From the NCBI GenBank assembly GCA_910578085.1, contig CAJTPM010000037.1, forward strand, positions 1 to 32,941: a DNA stretch of 32,941 nt, read 5' to 3'. The notes beneath the pieces are model-generated. The model was not told where the DNA came from. It was given only the letters and a program-made list of their open reading frames with translations, and ran no database searches. Shown in pieces: positions 14,493-23,422 of this stretch (positions are counted from its first letter, which is position 1; each line of letters starts with the position of its first letter). The position numbers and the translations under genes were made by a program. This DNA is from an uncultured Lachnospiraceae bacterium. Its GTDB lineage: Bacteria; Bacillota; Clostridia; Lachnospirales; Lachnospiraceae.

Positions 14493-15062
14493 TCACTTCT
14501 TGGCGGTTGATTTCAGGGCTGCGATCCGCTTTATAGCGTCATTGACCGTATTAAACCTCGCTCTCTCGTCGAGCATCTTGTCCCGGTTCTCTTTCAGCTT
14601 GTTATCCAGATCCACGATAATCTTTATCCTCTCCCCGTCGGTCATGCTCACCGAGGGCGATATGATCGTCCGGATCAGGTCAAAGGAAAGCACGCTTTCC
14701 TCCATGATCCTGTTCAGCACGTTCGTATATTCCCCGTATGCCTCCTGTCCGGTAAACACGTCCGACCGGGTGCACTCTTTCGCCGCCAGTTCCAACATTT
14801 CCCCCTGCATGGAAAGCACCTGCAACACCATTTTGGAGTTTTTGATAACCCCGTTCACCTGCCGGTACAGATCCAGGCTCTTAGTCAATATGTCCCTGGA
14901 TTCCCCCAGTACTTGAAACTGTTCGTATGCCTGTTTAAGTTCTTTCGCCCAGGTTATCTGCGATAGCTGCGTCAAGGCCGGATCGGACACCACCCACTGG
15001 CCGAACGCCGTACAGTAAAAGCACATCATCACAAGCAAACTACATAGACATTTCCGTTTCAT
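14493..15062 (-). CDS. DUF4141 / TraI-like periplasmic transfer protein (VirB5-like)
   Basis: 189 residues with a signal peptide ending CTAFGQ. The mature protein is almost wholly helical with coiled-coil heptads (ILTKSLDLYRQVNGVIKNSKMV, LDNKLKENRDKMLDERARF). The start QWVVSDPALTQLSQITWAKELKQAYEQF is the DUF4141 signature found just before traJ in Bacteroides tra operons. A VirB5-like pilus or channel role is inferred. Its start overlaps traG by 23 bp. Confidence 0.83.
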   Translation of the reverse strand: MKRKCLCSLLVMMCFYCTAFGQWVVSDPALTQLSQITWAKELKQAYEQFQVLGESRDILTKSLDLYRQVNGVIKNSKMVLQVLSMQGEMLELAAKECTRSDVFTGQEAYGEYTNVLNRIMEESVLSFDLIRTIISPSVSMTDGERIKIIVDLDNKLKENRDKMLDERARFNTVNDAIKRIAALKSTAKK

Positions 15063-17484
15063 AACTTTTCTGTTTTAATTGTTTATACTTCTCTATGGCC
15101 GTTTCCATGCTTCCGGCCTCCTTGTAAATCTCCTGCAATTTGTTCCATTTCTCGCCGTCGGTCTGGAACGCAAGCAATTTTTCCGGTGAAAGCTCCAGGC
15201 GTACCACCGTTGCATAACTATCCATAAACCGGATGAATATCTCCGAATACGGCCGTACCCCTGAAAAGTCGTTACGGATCGACTTCATCAGGTTTACGTG
15301 GCTCCGGTTCTTGATATGGAACGCCTCTACCGTCTGGTCGTAAACGATCTCGTTGGCCGGAAGCACGTATAAGAGTTGCGTATTGGCGATAATGCCTTTC
15401 GTGTACTCGTTATCGGGAAGCTGCGCCAATGACTGGACGATCGTACCCACCGCCCCGTTTTCCTTGCGGAGTTTCTGGTAACAGAACGCCACCGTCGAAT
15501 GTATGTCCGCACCTGAAAAGGTGTCCTTTATAGACTGGCTTTCTGCGTACTCGTCAAAGATCAGCATCCCCCTGACGGAACGATCCGAAAGGATCTTGTT
15601 CTCTATCGTATCGAAAAGGATTGTCATAATGACGGAAATCAGGAACGGATCTTTCTTTATCTTCGTCAGTTCAAAGACGATAAAATCCCGGTTCTGCATA
15701 TCGTTCTCCAGTGGGGACGGCTTGCACACGTTCTCATAAAATCCCCCCGGCATAAATTCCGAACACACGTGCAGGAAGCTGTCTATATCGAAGTATTCCG
15801 GCAGGATATTCAAACGCTCATACAGTTTTTTCCCCTCTCTTTGGACGTACCTGTAAAAGTCCGGGAAACAATGGCCGTCGGGAATATCCTCGTAGTAACG
15901 GCAAATGATCTTTGTCAGCGAAACAACTTGTTTCGTGTCCTCCATGATCGCCTTAGACCGCCAGAATTTAAGCACCAGGTTTACAAGCGTCTTTATCTTC
16001 TCGTTGTCCGGCTGCTTCCCGGCCGTATAGAACGGATTGATCCCCAACGGGCTGCTGCCGTCATAATCAATATGCAGCGACCTGTCCGGGTACAACTGCG
16101 AAAGCTGGTAAAAGCTCTTTCCGAACTCGACGACGATCTGTTTATAATTCTGCTCGATGTTCTGCTGGATGATGTTCAACGACGTAACCGACTTTCCCCC
16201 ACCCGTCGATGCGACGATAATCATGTTACGTGCCGGAATGCGTTTCTTATCTGCGTCCCAAACGTCCTTTCGAATCGGTGTTTGATACAGCCGTTCGTTA
16301 AACAAGATCCCCTCCTTGTCGCTGCGGAACGTAGAGTAATTGATCCCCATGCAGAGCGACGAATGCAGATCCGAAAGAAACAGGTAGTCCGGATTCAGGT
16401 TGTTTTCCCGGCCGATGATCGAGCCTATAAAGATATTATAAAGCCCCTCGTAACTTGGAATGTAATATTTAAACCCGGCGTTCGTGAAAATCATTTTTAC
16501 CTGTTCCGTCTGTCGGTTCAGGATCGTTTCGTCATCCTCCAACAGCAACACGTTCAGGTGCGTTTTGCAAAGCACGTTTTCCTCGTTGATGATCTCCTGC
16601 TCATACGAGGCCAGGCCGTCATAACGGCTTTTTATGGCCTTGTCAAACTCCCGGTAACGGCCGAACAGCTTCACCCTCTCGGCCAGTTCCTCCCGGTAGC
16701 TTCCCCCGGCGAATTTCCATATCTGGTTTACCACATGGGAACAGGGCACATGAACGCCGATCCTTTCCAGCATCGACATATAAAGCTGGCTGTTTGCCTC
16801 CTGCAAAGTGCTGTCCGTAACATATACTTTCATCCTGTCGGGCAGATACCTTTCATCACAAACGGCAAAGAATATCCCTTTCTTCTGCCCGATCCTTATC
16901 ATATCGGAACACTGTATATCCCTTAGTCCCTCGTCGTCATGGAAACCGTTCACGTACCGAAAAAGGTGCTGTTTCACCTCGGCCACGTTCAACGGCCGGA
17001 TCTGCGTGCCACGGATATTCCGGATAATGGAAACTGCACTCTCCACCGATTCCAGAAACTCGGCCAGCCTGTCCCGGTCTGCCTTCGCCAGTTTCTCGCT
17101 ATACGCCAACGGGTTGGCCTGGTACGCTTTTTCAAGGCTTTGCAGTCCCGAAAGCGTAAAGGACAATATGCAGAAGTGATGCAGGTATTCCCGTCCGTCG
17201 AAATACTTCCTTTCGGCCGTCTGTATATAGCCCTCCCCCTCGATCACATATTCCGGCTTGAATTTCCTGCGTAAAAACACGTCCTGCTTATGTATAAACC
17301 CGGTTCGGACATACTGGAAAGCCCGGAATAACTCGTTATGCCTTTCCTCCAGATCCGAGCGATCCAGCGAATAGGCCTCCGGCAATTCCAACAGGTAGGA
17401 AACGGATATTTCGCCGGATTTGGTAAGTATGGAAGATCCTACCGTATCCAAGATACAGTACGCTTGCGCTGCCGATATTTTCAT
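15040..17484 (-). CDS. traG: TraG, VirB4-family conjugation ATPase
   Basis: 814 residues, the normal length. It powers pilus assembly and substrate transfer at the inner membrane. Walker A ASTGGGKS lies at 425-432 and Walker B GMLIFDEYAE near 645, followed by arginine-finger-like segments (FCYQKLRKENGAVGTIVQS). The N-terminal half holds the VirB4-specific CagE/TrbE-like region (AERKYFDGREYLHHFCILSF, LPDRMKVYVTDST). It is the largest tra gene, between the small DUF4133 gene and the DUF4141 gene that its 3' end overlaps. No key residue is missing. Confidence 0.95.
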   Translation of the reverse strand: MKISAAQAYCILDTVGSSILTKSGEISVSYLLELPEAYSLDRSDLEERHNELFRAFQYVRTGFIHKQDVFLRRKFKPEYVIEGEGYIQTAERKYFDGREYLHHFCILSFTLSGLQSLEKAYQANPLAYSEKLAKADRDRLAEFLESVESAVSIIRNIRGTQIRPLNVAEVKQHLFRYVNGFHDDEGLRDIQCSDMIRIGQKKGIFFAVCDERYLPDRMKVYVTDSTLQEANSQLYMSMLERIGVHVPCSHVVNQIWKFAGGSYREELAERVKLFGRYREFDKAIKSRYDGLASYEQEIINEENVLCKTHLNVLLLEDDETILNRQTEQVKMIFTNAGFKYYIPSYEGLYNIFIGSIIGRENNLNPDYLFLSDLHSSLCMGINYSTFRSDKEGILFNERLYQTPIRKDVWDADKKRIPARNMIIVASTGGGKSVTSLNIIQQNIEQNYKQIVVEFGKSFYQLSQLYPDRSLHIDYDGSSPLGINPFYTAGKQPDNEKIKTLVNLVLKFWRSKAIMEDTKQVVSLTKIICRYYEDIPDGHCFPDFYRYVQREGKKLYERLNILPEYFDIDSFLHVCSEFMPGGFYENVCKPSPLENDMQNRDFIVFELTKIKKDPFLISVIMTILFDTIENKILSDRSVRGMLIFDEYAESQSIKDTFSGADIHSTVAFCYQKLRKENGAVGTIVQSLAQLPDNEYTKGIIANTQLLYVLPANEIVYDQTVEAFHIKNRSHVNLMKSIRNDFSGVRPYSEIFIRFMDSYATVVRLELSPEKLLAFQTDGEKWNKLQEIYKEAGSMETAIEKYKQLKQKSYETEMSM

Positions 17485-17495
17485 AAAAAGAGTGT

Positions 17496-17798
17496 TTACA
17501 GGCTGTTTAACAGATCCTTATTCGATATGACAAATACCTGTCTTTTGAACTTGCCGAACTTGCGCTGCATGGAAAGGTTGATAAAGACGATCCGCAAGAC
17601 CACAGAGGCGAACGCCCCGGCCACCAGCGAAACGATAAAGGCCAAAAAAGATCCCTCCCCACTCATGGCACTTGTCAGGAAGCCCACGACAAAAAGAACA
17701 ATCACAGCCAGGATAATACAATAGATGCAAAAAAACTTCGTTCTCATTCCATGCACTTTCAGGGGTGTTTCCAGCCCCTTTCTAACCTGGAAGTCCAT
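17496..17798 (-). CDS. traF: TraF-like inner-membrane protein (DUF4133, VirB3-like)
   Basis: 100 residues with the typical DUF4133 start FQVRKGLETPLKVHGM followed by two transmembrane helices (FFCIYCIILAVIVLFVVGF; FLAFIVSLVAGAFASVVLRIVF). This size and topology equal VirB3, which pairs with the VirB4 ATPase encoded directly downstream, 11 bp away. It abuts traE with a one-base stop/start overlap at 17798. Confidence 0.87.
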   Translation of the reverse strand: MDFQVRKGLETPLKVHGMRTKFFCIYCIILAVIVLFVVGFLTSAMSGEGSFLAFIVSLVAGAFASVVLRIVFINLSMQRKFGKFKRQVFVISNKDLLNSL

Positions 17799-18085
17799 TA
17801 GAGGGACATTTTAAGTTTGCTATTGATAAGTGCGATAACGGCTGCAATGATCGCAAGCCCGATGATGATGTAACCAACTACCCAGAGTAAGTTTACAATA
17901 CCCTCTTTTCTTGTTCCCTGTCCGTCCCGGTCTATAATCTTATCATAATTCATCACCACACCGATCCCCACTCCCACGATCAGGAGCATGGCGATCACCG
18001 GAACGGCATAATCACTAAGGAATGTGTTTACTTCATTTCTGATACCTCCAGTAGCCTGGAGCAAGATAAACAAAGGCGTTTTCAT
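17798..18085 (-). CDS. traE: TraE-like pilin-type membrane protein (DUF4134, VirB2-like)
   Basis: 95 residues. The N-terminus is hydrophobic (LFILLQATGGI), then come two membrane helices (VIAMLLIVGVGIGVVM; LLWVVGYIIIGLAIIAAVIAL) with the conserved family stretch NYDKIIDRDGQGTRKEGIVNLLW between them, typical of DUF4134. Its role is probably the VirB2-like pilin or a channel subunit. It is the first gene of the tra operon that runs to 8621. Confidence 0.88.
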   Translation of the reverse strand: MKTPLFILLQATGGIRNEVNTFLSDYAVPVIAMLLIVGVGIGVVMNYDKIIDRDGQGTRKEGIVNLLWVVGYIIIGLAIIAAVIALINSKLKMSL

Positions 18086-18186
18086 AAGGAGTTTATTTTT
18101 AAGTATTTAAGTAAATAAATTCTTATCCGGCCAATCCAAAAACAACCTTTGCTATTGCACTGGAGTTTCAAACTGGAGTGTATTTA

Positions 18187-18201
18187 TACAATTATATTGT
18201 A
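18187..18201. promoter_or_regulatory. Possible operator upstream of the tra operon
   Basis: TACAAT-TAT-ATTGTA (18187-18201) is a perfect 6-bp-arm palindrome 100 bp upstream of traE. Just before it ACTGGAGT occurs twice in direct orientation within 18159-18178. No consensus TAnnTTTG was found on the minus strand in 18086-18290, so the tra promoter may need an activator. Confidence 0.4.
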
Positions 18202-18293
18202 CAAAATCCATTCCAATTTGACATAATACACTACTGTTTTAATAAATACACTAATTATCAAACTTTTATAATTTTACCCCTTTTTTATATTCC

Positions 18294-18323
18294 ACAAAAA
18301 AGTGTGGAGTTGTCCCACACTTT
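18294..18323 (-). terminator. Terminator of the mob/coupling-protein operon
   Basis: AAAGTGTGG (18299-18307) pairs with CCACACTTT (18315-18323). On the minus strand the stem runs into TTTTTTGTGG. It lies 26 bp after the coupling protein stop (18349) and separates that operon from traE. Confidence 0.85.
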
Positions 18324-18348
18324 GTAGAATGTCGCCACACTTCCCTTG

Positions 18349-19788
18349 TTATTCAATGCCTTGTATATCCCTTATGATCTGCTGGTAATTTTCCTCTATA
18401 TCCGAGGCCAGTACGGGATGCACGATCAGAAGCGGATCTTCCTTGTCCTCGTACATTTCAAACCTCAAATGAAAGTTCCTCATGTTGGAATGTGCCGCAC
18501 TCCCCACGAACTCGCCCGATTTCAGGCTGGTAAAGAAATTCGTGTCGTATATTTCCTCTTTCTGCGTGGAAACTGTACGGCTGCGGTTCTCCCCTCCCCG
18601 GCTGCTTCCGGTGGTCTTTGAAACCCTCTGCCTCTCCTCTTTTCCAAAAACAAGCGGGTAGCTTTTCAAGGCCTCTATGTCCTTTGTCCGGCCAAAGAAC
18701 TGGTTCCCGAAATTGGATTCTATCGAACTGCGGTCATATTTCCCGTATATCTTCTCGATCTTCGCCGCCGACTGCGTGAGGAAAACGAAACTGCAAAGGT
18801 ATTCCCTTAGAACGGACGGCAGTTTCTCGAAATCGGCGATCCGGAACGTGGTCGCTTCATCCAGGAAGTAGAAGAACGGCACTTTGTTCGCCAGCGTGAA
18901 ACGCCGGGACGAAATGGAAAGCATGAGCGATATAACCGGGGAAATCAGGTTTTCGATCTGATAGGCGTTCGATACGACAACCAATTTCGGACATTCCGGA
19001 TCTATCAGGTTAAAGTCGAAATCATTTCCGGAAAGGACATAACACACCTTTTTTTCGTTGGCGAGCGTGCTTAGACTGTTGGTAAGGCTGCTTAGATAGC
19101 TGCTTTGCGTCTTGGGGCTGTCCTTTGCGTCCAGGAATGCCCCGGCCAGTACCCGGCTCTGGTGCTTGCCCTCCAGGAACGACGTTATCCGGACAGTTCC
19201 GGCCGAACAAATGAAATTAACGATATGGGGTATCGTGCAAAACTGCGGATAATCGTTATAAAACCGGATCGAAACGCCCCTTAATATCCCCAACGCCCCG
19301 TTAAACCACTCGTCCCGTTTGCCGTCCTTTCCCTGGTAGGCGGTCAGCATATCATCCATTAGCTGCAAGAACAAGGTTTCATTCTTCACCACGGAAGGAC
19401 GTATCGGATTTGTCCGGTGCGTCCGTTCCATATCCGTGAAACTGATCTGGAAGCACCCATAAGGGTAATTATGTTTTTTTACCAGGTGTACGGCTGTCCT
19501 TGCCAGGTCGAAATCCTTGTAATTATAGACAAATCCGGCAAACCCGGCCTGTATATACTGGCTTAACAAGGGCTTTCCTATGCTTTTGGTCTTTCCGGAG
19601 TTCGCCCCACCATAGACCAGGAAATTATCGAACGGATCGGCAAAGGTTATTTTCCTCCCTCCCCCGGCCGACAGTTCAAAACGGTATTTCTGTCCTTTTT
19701 GCTGCTGTTTCCCGGAATTTGGAAGCAACAGCACAACAACGATGATCCCCACCAGGCAGGCGATCCCTATAATAATATACATCATCAT
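18349..19788 (-). CDS. VirD4/TraG-type coupling protein (T4CP)
   Basis: 479 residues. This ATPase links the relaxase-DNA complex to the secretion channel. One N-terminal membrane helix (IIIGIACLVGIIVVVLLL, 5-22), Walker A YGGANSGKTKS (60-67 core) and Walker B FFYFLDEATTF (near 310) are visible, followed by the conserved LCSFVFLTQSAAKIEKIYG. It is short compared with many VirD4 proteins (about 600-700), lacking a second membrane helix and a large all-alpha domain, which is usual for Bacteroidales MobC-type coupling proteins. It starts right after the relaxase stop. Functional naming as MobC follows CTnDOT usage but is not certain. Confidence 0.88.
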   Translation of the reverse strand: MMMYIIIGIACLVGIIVVVLLLPNSGKQQQKGQKYRFELSAGGGRKITFADPFDNFLVYGGANSGKTKSIGKPLLSQYIQAGFAGFVYNYKDFDLARTAVHLVKKHNYPYGCFQISFTDMERTHRTNPIRPSVVKNETLFLQLMDDMLTAYQGKDGKRDEWFNGALGILRGVSIRFYNDYPQFCTIPHIVNFICSAGTVRITSFLEGKHQSRVLAGAFLDAKDSPKTQSSYLSSLTNSLSTLANEKKVCYVLSGNDFDFNLIDPECPKLVVVSNAYQIENLISPVISLMLSISSRRFTLANKVPFFYFLDEATTFRIADFEKLPSVLREYLCSFVFLTQSAAKIEKIYGKYDRSSIESNFGNQFFGRTKDIEALKSYPLVFGKEERQRVSKTTGSSRGGENRSRTVSTQKEEIYDTNFFTSLKSGEFVGSAAHSNMRNFHLRFEMYEDKEDPLLIVHPVLASDIEENYQQIIRDIQGIE

Positions 19789-19789
19789 A

Positions 19790-22039
19790 TCATAACTCTT
19801 TAAACGGGTTTAGAAAACTGCCGATCTGTTTTATCAGCATCATTTTTATATTAGCCGGGTTCTGTATAAGGCTGACGGCCTTTTTCACGTTGCCTACAAG
19901 CATCCTTTCCGTCCGGAAGCTATCCCCCAGGATCTCGTTTATCAGCTTTTGTTTGGCCTTACCACCGATAAACCCGACCGTCTTGTCTGCGCTTCGGTGC
20001 GTTCCCCTTTCCCGGCCTCCGGTATCTTTGGCGTACCCGGTAAAGGCAAGCAAATCCCGGCGTTCCATAAAGAAAGAACTTTCCCCCTTGATGTAGGTAT
20101 AGTTTCCGGCCTCGTCCCTTTCGATCGTATATCCCCTCTCCCTCATGGCCTTGTTTATCTGCCTTACCGTCCGGTATTCGGGATTTGCCAGGCACTCCCT
20201 AAGATCCTCGTTCCTGACTGCGTACCCATGCTTGTATCGGTCTATCAGATTGATCTCATTCTCGTATGCGTATTTCCGGATCGCCGAAATCGGCACATAG
20301 GTTTTCGTTTCCCTATCAAACAGTACATCATAAGACACCTCTTTAAGCTCTTTCCTGTATTTCACCGGATCGGGTTCAGGCATGGGCGTTTCCGCTTCGT
20401 TTTCCGTTTCTTCCGGATGTGCCTCGCTCCCCGGCGTTTCCTGCTGTGGCTGCTGCGCTTCCTCCTTTGTTTCCGGCTTTCCGGTCACGCTTTTATCCTC
20501 TTCCGGCTCGATCGGCACTTTCTGGTATGTCAGGAAAGAAATATTCTTGGCTTCCAGGCCGTTTTCCCGGTAGGCCACGCCCTCCTGCTTGTACTTGTAC
20601 AGGTTAAACCGTTCGATAATGCCCTCCATGTGGCGGCTCTCCAGTTTCGGATCGGCGAATTTTTTCAGATCCTTGTGCCGTATGCTCACCCGTTCACCCT
20701 CCCGTGAAAAGGAATGTACCCCTTTCCGTACCTTATGCGTGTAGCCTTGTTCTTTCATGGCTACGACAATCTGGTTAGCGGACGTAAAACGGTAGTTCTC
20801 CAACAGGTTTTTAAGCTCCGGGTTCTTGATCTTCTTCAAGACGGCTTCGGCCGTCGGTTCGCTTTTCACCAGGTTTATTTGATGCTCGTATGCGAACTGC
20901 CGGACGGTGGCGAACGATACCGTCGTATGGTTTTGTTCATCATAAACCACTTTATAAGCGACCTCTTTCAAGGCCTTTTCCCCCTTCTGTGCTTCATCTT
21001 TTACATACGTCGAGAAACTTATATCCTTTACCTGCAAACCGTTCTCCCTGTACCCGGCCGGGTTCGCCTCGTACTTTGTCAAGTCGAAACGTTCCGTTAT
21101 GCTTTTTAGCTGCTCGTCTGACAGAGGTTGTTCGAACGCTTTCAAGAGCCTGTGTTCAACCTGGAACACTTCACCCTCCCGTGAAAAGGAATGCACCCCC
21201 TTCCTTACCTGGTGCGTGTAACCTTGTTCCCTCATGGCTGCGACGATCTGGTTTGCCGCCGTAAACTGCTCGTCCTGCAATATCCTTTTAAGCTCCGGGT
21301 TCGTGATCTTCCCGATCTCGGCCGATACCTGCGGACGTACATAAGTTTCCCCCTCTTTGGCCTGGTAATCGAATTTCCGGTTAAAACATTCCTGTACCCT
21401 GACTTTCCAGCCCTCATGTGAAAAACCCCGTTTCACCGTCCCCCTGCCCTCCAGTTCCCAGGTGTTCCCGGCCGATTTAGCCCCCGGAGAAAGTTTCACT
21501 TTCCCGTCCAGGCTCTTGCGTGAAACGATTACGTGAACGTGTAAGTTCAGACCGGGTTTAGGCTCTCCGATCCTGGCGATCCCCTGTTTCACCTCTTCAT
21601 CTTCCGGATGATAGGATCGTTCCGTTTCCACACGTGCGTAATACATGAGATCCTGGCCTCCCCTAATATTGTCCCGTCCGAAGTTCAAGGCGTATTCATC
21701 CATAGCCGAACGGGTGAACGCCTCCAGCTTTTGGAAAACCTCTTTTTTCTCCTGTGGTGTAAGTTCCTTTAAATCGTCCACTTTCCGGCCGATAAGGTGC
21801 ATTTGTTCCGACTGCGACGGATTGAGCGAAAGCATGAAGAATTTAGCGTCGTTAGCCCCTAACGCCTTTTTGTTCCCGTCTATATCCATAATTACCCGTT
21901 CGGGTGAAATATCCTGCTCCGTATGGGAGAAAAAACGCTGTCCCTCCCCCGTTTCCTTTTCCAGATAACGCACCAGGTCGTGACAGCTTCCCGTATTTCC
22001 GCTTTTCACGTCCTCGGCCGGGTGTACTTTGGCAAACAT
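19790..22039 (-). CDS. MobB-like HUH relaxase (DUF5712 type) with repeated C-terminal modules
   Basis: 749 residues. The relaxase nicks oriT and stays covalently attached to the transferred strand. The N-terminal domain (1-230) shows a candidate catalytic Tyr25 in LVRYLEKE and the metal-binding HUH pair in LNLHVHVIVS (His167, His169), characteristic of Bacteroides MobB/DUF5712 proteins. The rest consists of repeats: a module NPELK(R/N)xL, (A/S)ANQIV, M(R/K)EQGYTH, VRKGVHSFSREGE occurs near residues 248 and 400, with a diverged third copy near 640 (RQINKAMRERGYTIER). A Pro/Glu-rich linker precedes the third. It is co-transcribed with the accessory gene (4-bp gap) and the coupling protein. Confidence 0.85.
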   Translation of the reverse strand: MFAKVHPAEDVKSGNTGSCHDLVRYLEKETGEGQRFFSHTEQDISPERVIMDIDGNKKALGANDAKFFMLSLNPSQSEQMHLIGRKVDDLKELTPQEKKEVFQKLEAFTRSAMDEYALNFGRDNIRGGQDLMYYARVETERSYHPEDEEVKQGIARIGEPKPGLNLHVHVIVSRKSLDGKVKLSPGAKSAGNTWELEGRGTVKRGFSHEGWKVRVQECFNRKFDYQAKEGETYVRPQVSAEIGKITNPELKRILQDEQFTAANQIVAAMREQGYTHQVRKGVHSFSREGEVFQVEHRLLKAFEQPLSDEQLKSITERFDLTKYEANPAGYRENGLQVKDISFSTYVKDEAQKGEKALKEVAYKVVYDEQNHTTVSFATVRQFAYEHQINLVKSEPTAEAVLKKIKNPELKNLLENYRFTSANQIVVAMKEQGYTHKVRKGVHSFSREGERVSIRHKDLKKFADPKLESRHMEGIIERFNLYKYKQEGVAYRENGLEAKNISFLTYQKVPIEPEEDKSVTGKPETKEEAQQPQQETPGSEAHPEETENEAETPMPEPDPVKYRKELKEVSYDVLFDRETKTYVPISAIRKYAYENEINLIDRYKHGYAVRNEDLRECLANPEYRTVRQINKAMRERGYTIERDEAGNYTYIKGESSFFMERRDLLAFTGYAKDTGGRERGTHRSADKTVGFIGGKAKQKLINEILGDSFRTERMLVGNVKKAVSLIQNPANIKMMLIKQIGSFLNPFKEL

Positions 22040-22043
22040 AGGC

Positions 22044-22640
22044 TTATCTCTTTAGTTCGTCCTTTAACCTTTTCACCCACATATCCAGCGTATTACGGTC
22101 TATCTCATAAACCGTATCGTTGAATGTCGGTATCTTCTTCACCTCGTCGATACGCTCCACGATCTCCAGGATCTTGTGCGTATTGCATCCGACGGCCGGA
22201 GTTCCTTTCTCCTGCCGGGCTATTTCGAGATCCGTTTGCAGTTTCCCGGCCTTCTCCCGGTTTTCCCTGGCTTCCTGTTCCAGTTGCTTGGAACGCTCCA
22301 AAAGTTCCTGTACCTGTGAGATGTGCATATATTCGTCCGGATTGTCCCCCGGCGTTTTCACTTCCCCGACAAGCGACAAAAGGAGTTGTTCGATGTTTTT
22401 CAGCCTTACGTTAGTGGATTTCTCAATGCCCCGGACAACTTCGATCACCCGGCTTGCCTGCTCTTTGGCCGCAATGTTCGGCGGCATTACATTCGACTGC
22501 GGGGTGATCCCCGTTGTTTCAAAATAGAGTAACATTTCGGCCACGAACGCATCGTGCGATTTGTTTCCTTTCAGCATATCAAGCCTAAACCTTGTACTCT
22601 CCTTTATACGGATAGACGTATCTTTACTTGTTGTTGCCAT
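22044..22640 (-). CDS. BfmA/BtgA-like mobilization accessory protein
   Basis: 198 residues from the ATG at 22640; a longer frame begins at 22664 but the MATTSKDTSIRIKEST start fits the family. The N-terminal part (TSIRIKESTRFRLDMLKGNKSHDAFVAEML) is a ribbon-helix-helix-like DNA-binding region, followed by a long coiled coil (about 95-150; RSKQLEQEARENREKAGKL) and a C-terminal helical tail. Bacteroides BfmA/BtgA proteins of this type bind oriT next to their gene and help the relaxase nick. The inverted repeats at 22661-22807 upstream are the natural target. It is first in the mob operon. Confidence 0.82.
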   Translation of the reverse strand: MATTSKDTSIRIKESTRFRLDMLKGNKSHDAFVAEMLLYFETTGITPQSNVMPPNIAAKEQASRVIEVVRGIEKSTNVRLKNIEQLLLSLVGEVKTPGDNPDEYMHISQVQELLERSKQLEQEARENREKAGKLQTDLEIARQEKGTPAVGCNTHKILEIVERIDEVKKIPTFNDTVYEIDRNTLDMWVKRLKDELKR

Positions 22641-22660
22641 AATTTCACGTATAGGGGTTT

Positions 22661-22830
22661 GCATACATAAATATCGGCTACAATATACTATAATTCAATG
22701 AATTATCAAAATAATGTATGCAATATGTATGCAATTCGCATACATATAAACAAGTAAACAGTTATATATCAGTGATTTAGAAAATCAGCATTGGACTAAG
22801 TCCAATGACTGCTTGCTCACTTTGGTAAAC
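22661..22830. other. Candidate origin of transfer (oriT)
   Basis: Noncoding DNA next to the accessory gene holds four copies of the heptamer GCATACA or its complement TGTATGC (22661-22667, 22715-22721, 22726-22732, 22738-22744), the last two forming TGTATGC-AATTC-GCATACA. AATTCA/TGAATT lies at 22692-22704. A near-perfect 19-bp palindrome CATTGGACT-A-AGTCCAATG spans 22789-22807 and is followed by GACTGCTTGCTCACTTTGG. Relaxosome protein sites plus a hairpin beside a likely nick region is the usual oriT design. The nick site itself is not identified. Confidence 0.6.
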
Positions 22831-22925
22831 CGTCGTTCTCTCTCTCCTTGCTTCGCTCGTCGCTCCTGGAACGCTCCGCACGGCTTCGCTCCAATACATC
22901 AGACACCCAGCCCCCAAAATGCACA

Positions 22926-22967
22926 TTACAAATGTACACCGCCCCCCAAAAAAGTGTACATTTGTAA
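22926..22967. repeat. 14-bp perfect inverted repeat
   Basis: TTACAAATGTACAC (22926-22939) and its exact complement (22954-22967) flank a C-then-A-rich 14-nt loop. The left arm overlaps GCACATTACA, half of the plasmid's TGTAATG/CATTACA palindrome. The surrounding stretch 22831-23250 has no convincing gene; it contains C/T-rich and GCTTCGCTC-like sequence and is AT-rich toward the iterons. Confidence 0.7.
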
Positions 22968-23256
22968 AACGGCGGCAATCGTTCCGATCACCTTAGATTT
23001 TACAACACAAAAACAAAATTTCACATATTTTAACGCGCGGAAAAATCGCACTAAAGAAACGCTTCGCTCATTTTTTCTCCGTTTCTCATTTTCCGTTTTC
23101 AAAATGCACATTTTCCAGCCGTTTTTGAAGCCTGTGATTCCCTAAAATTTTCCTTCTTTGTGAGAATAGTCTTTGTAGAGGTTCTTTGTAAGAAAGCGTT
23201 TTTTCATTTATAATTAACTGAAATACAAATCGTTATAAGTGAAAAAACACAACCTA

Positions 23257-23342
23257 AAATACTCATTTTACTAAAATCCGAAGGGGGAAAATACTTATTT
23301 TACTAAAATTACCCCCTCCAATAAATACCCATTTTACTAAAG
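23257..23342 (+). repeat. Three replication iterons
   Basis: Three direct 20-bp repeats, AAATACTCATTTTACTAAAA (23257-23276), then AAATACTTATTTTACTAAAA (23289-23308) and AAATACCCATTTTACTAAAG (23323-23342), are spaced 32 and 34 bp apart, about three helical turns. They lie directly upstream of the rep promoter, as expected for initiator-binding iterons of a theta origin. The flanks are strongly AT-rich. Confidence 0.88.
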
Positions 23343-23368
23343 GTTACAATAAAAAATACTTGGTATTT

Positions 23369-23399
23369 TTTGGCGGTATCTTTTATTTCTTTAACTTTG
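23369..23399 (+). promoter_or_regulatory. rep promoter
   Basis: TTTG (23369-23372), a 19-nt spacer and TAACTTTG (23392-23399) fit the Bacteroidetes consensus. Transcription should begin near 23406. This excludes an upstream in-frame ATG at 23360 as the start of rep. Confidence 0.85.
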
Positions 23400-23422
23400 T
23401 CCCGAACTCAAAAAAAAAGCCT

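Noticed and set aside
15769..16926. Plus-strand open frame of 385 codons
   Set aside because: Antisense to the VirB4-type traG with intact Walker motifs. No start context or recognisable domain.
23257..23342. CRISPR array
   Set aside because: Only three short AT-rich repeats with about 12-14-bp gaps next to a Rep gene; these are iterons. No cas genes are present.
23360..23422. Upstream extension of the rep gene (21 extra residues)
   Set aside because: The rep promoter at 23369-23399 lies inside this stretch, so it is not transcribed as part of the message. The ATG at 23423 has a proper leader.
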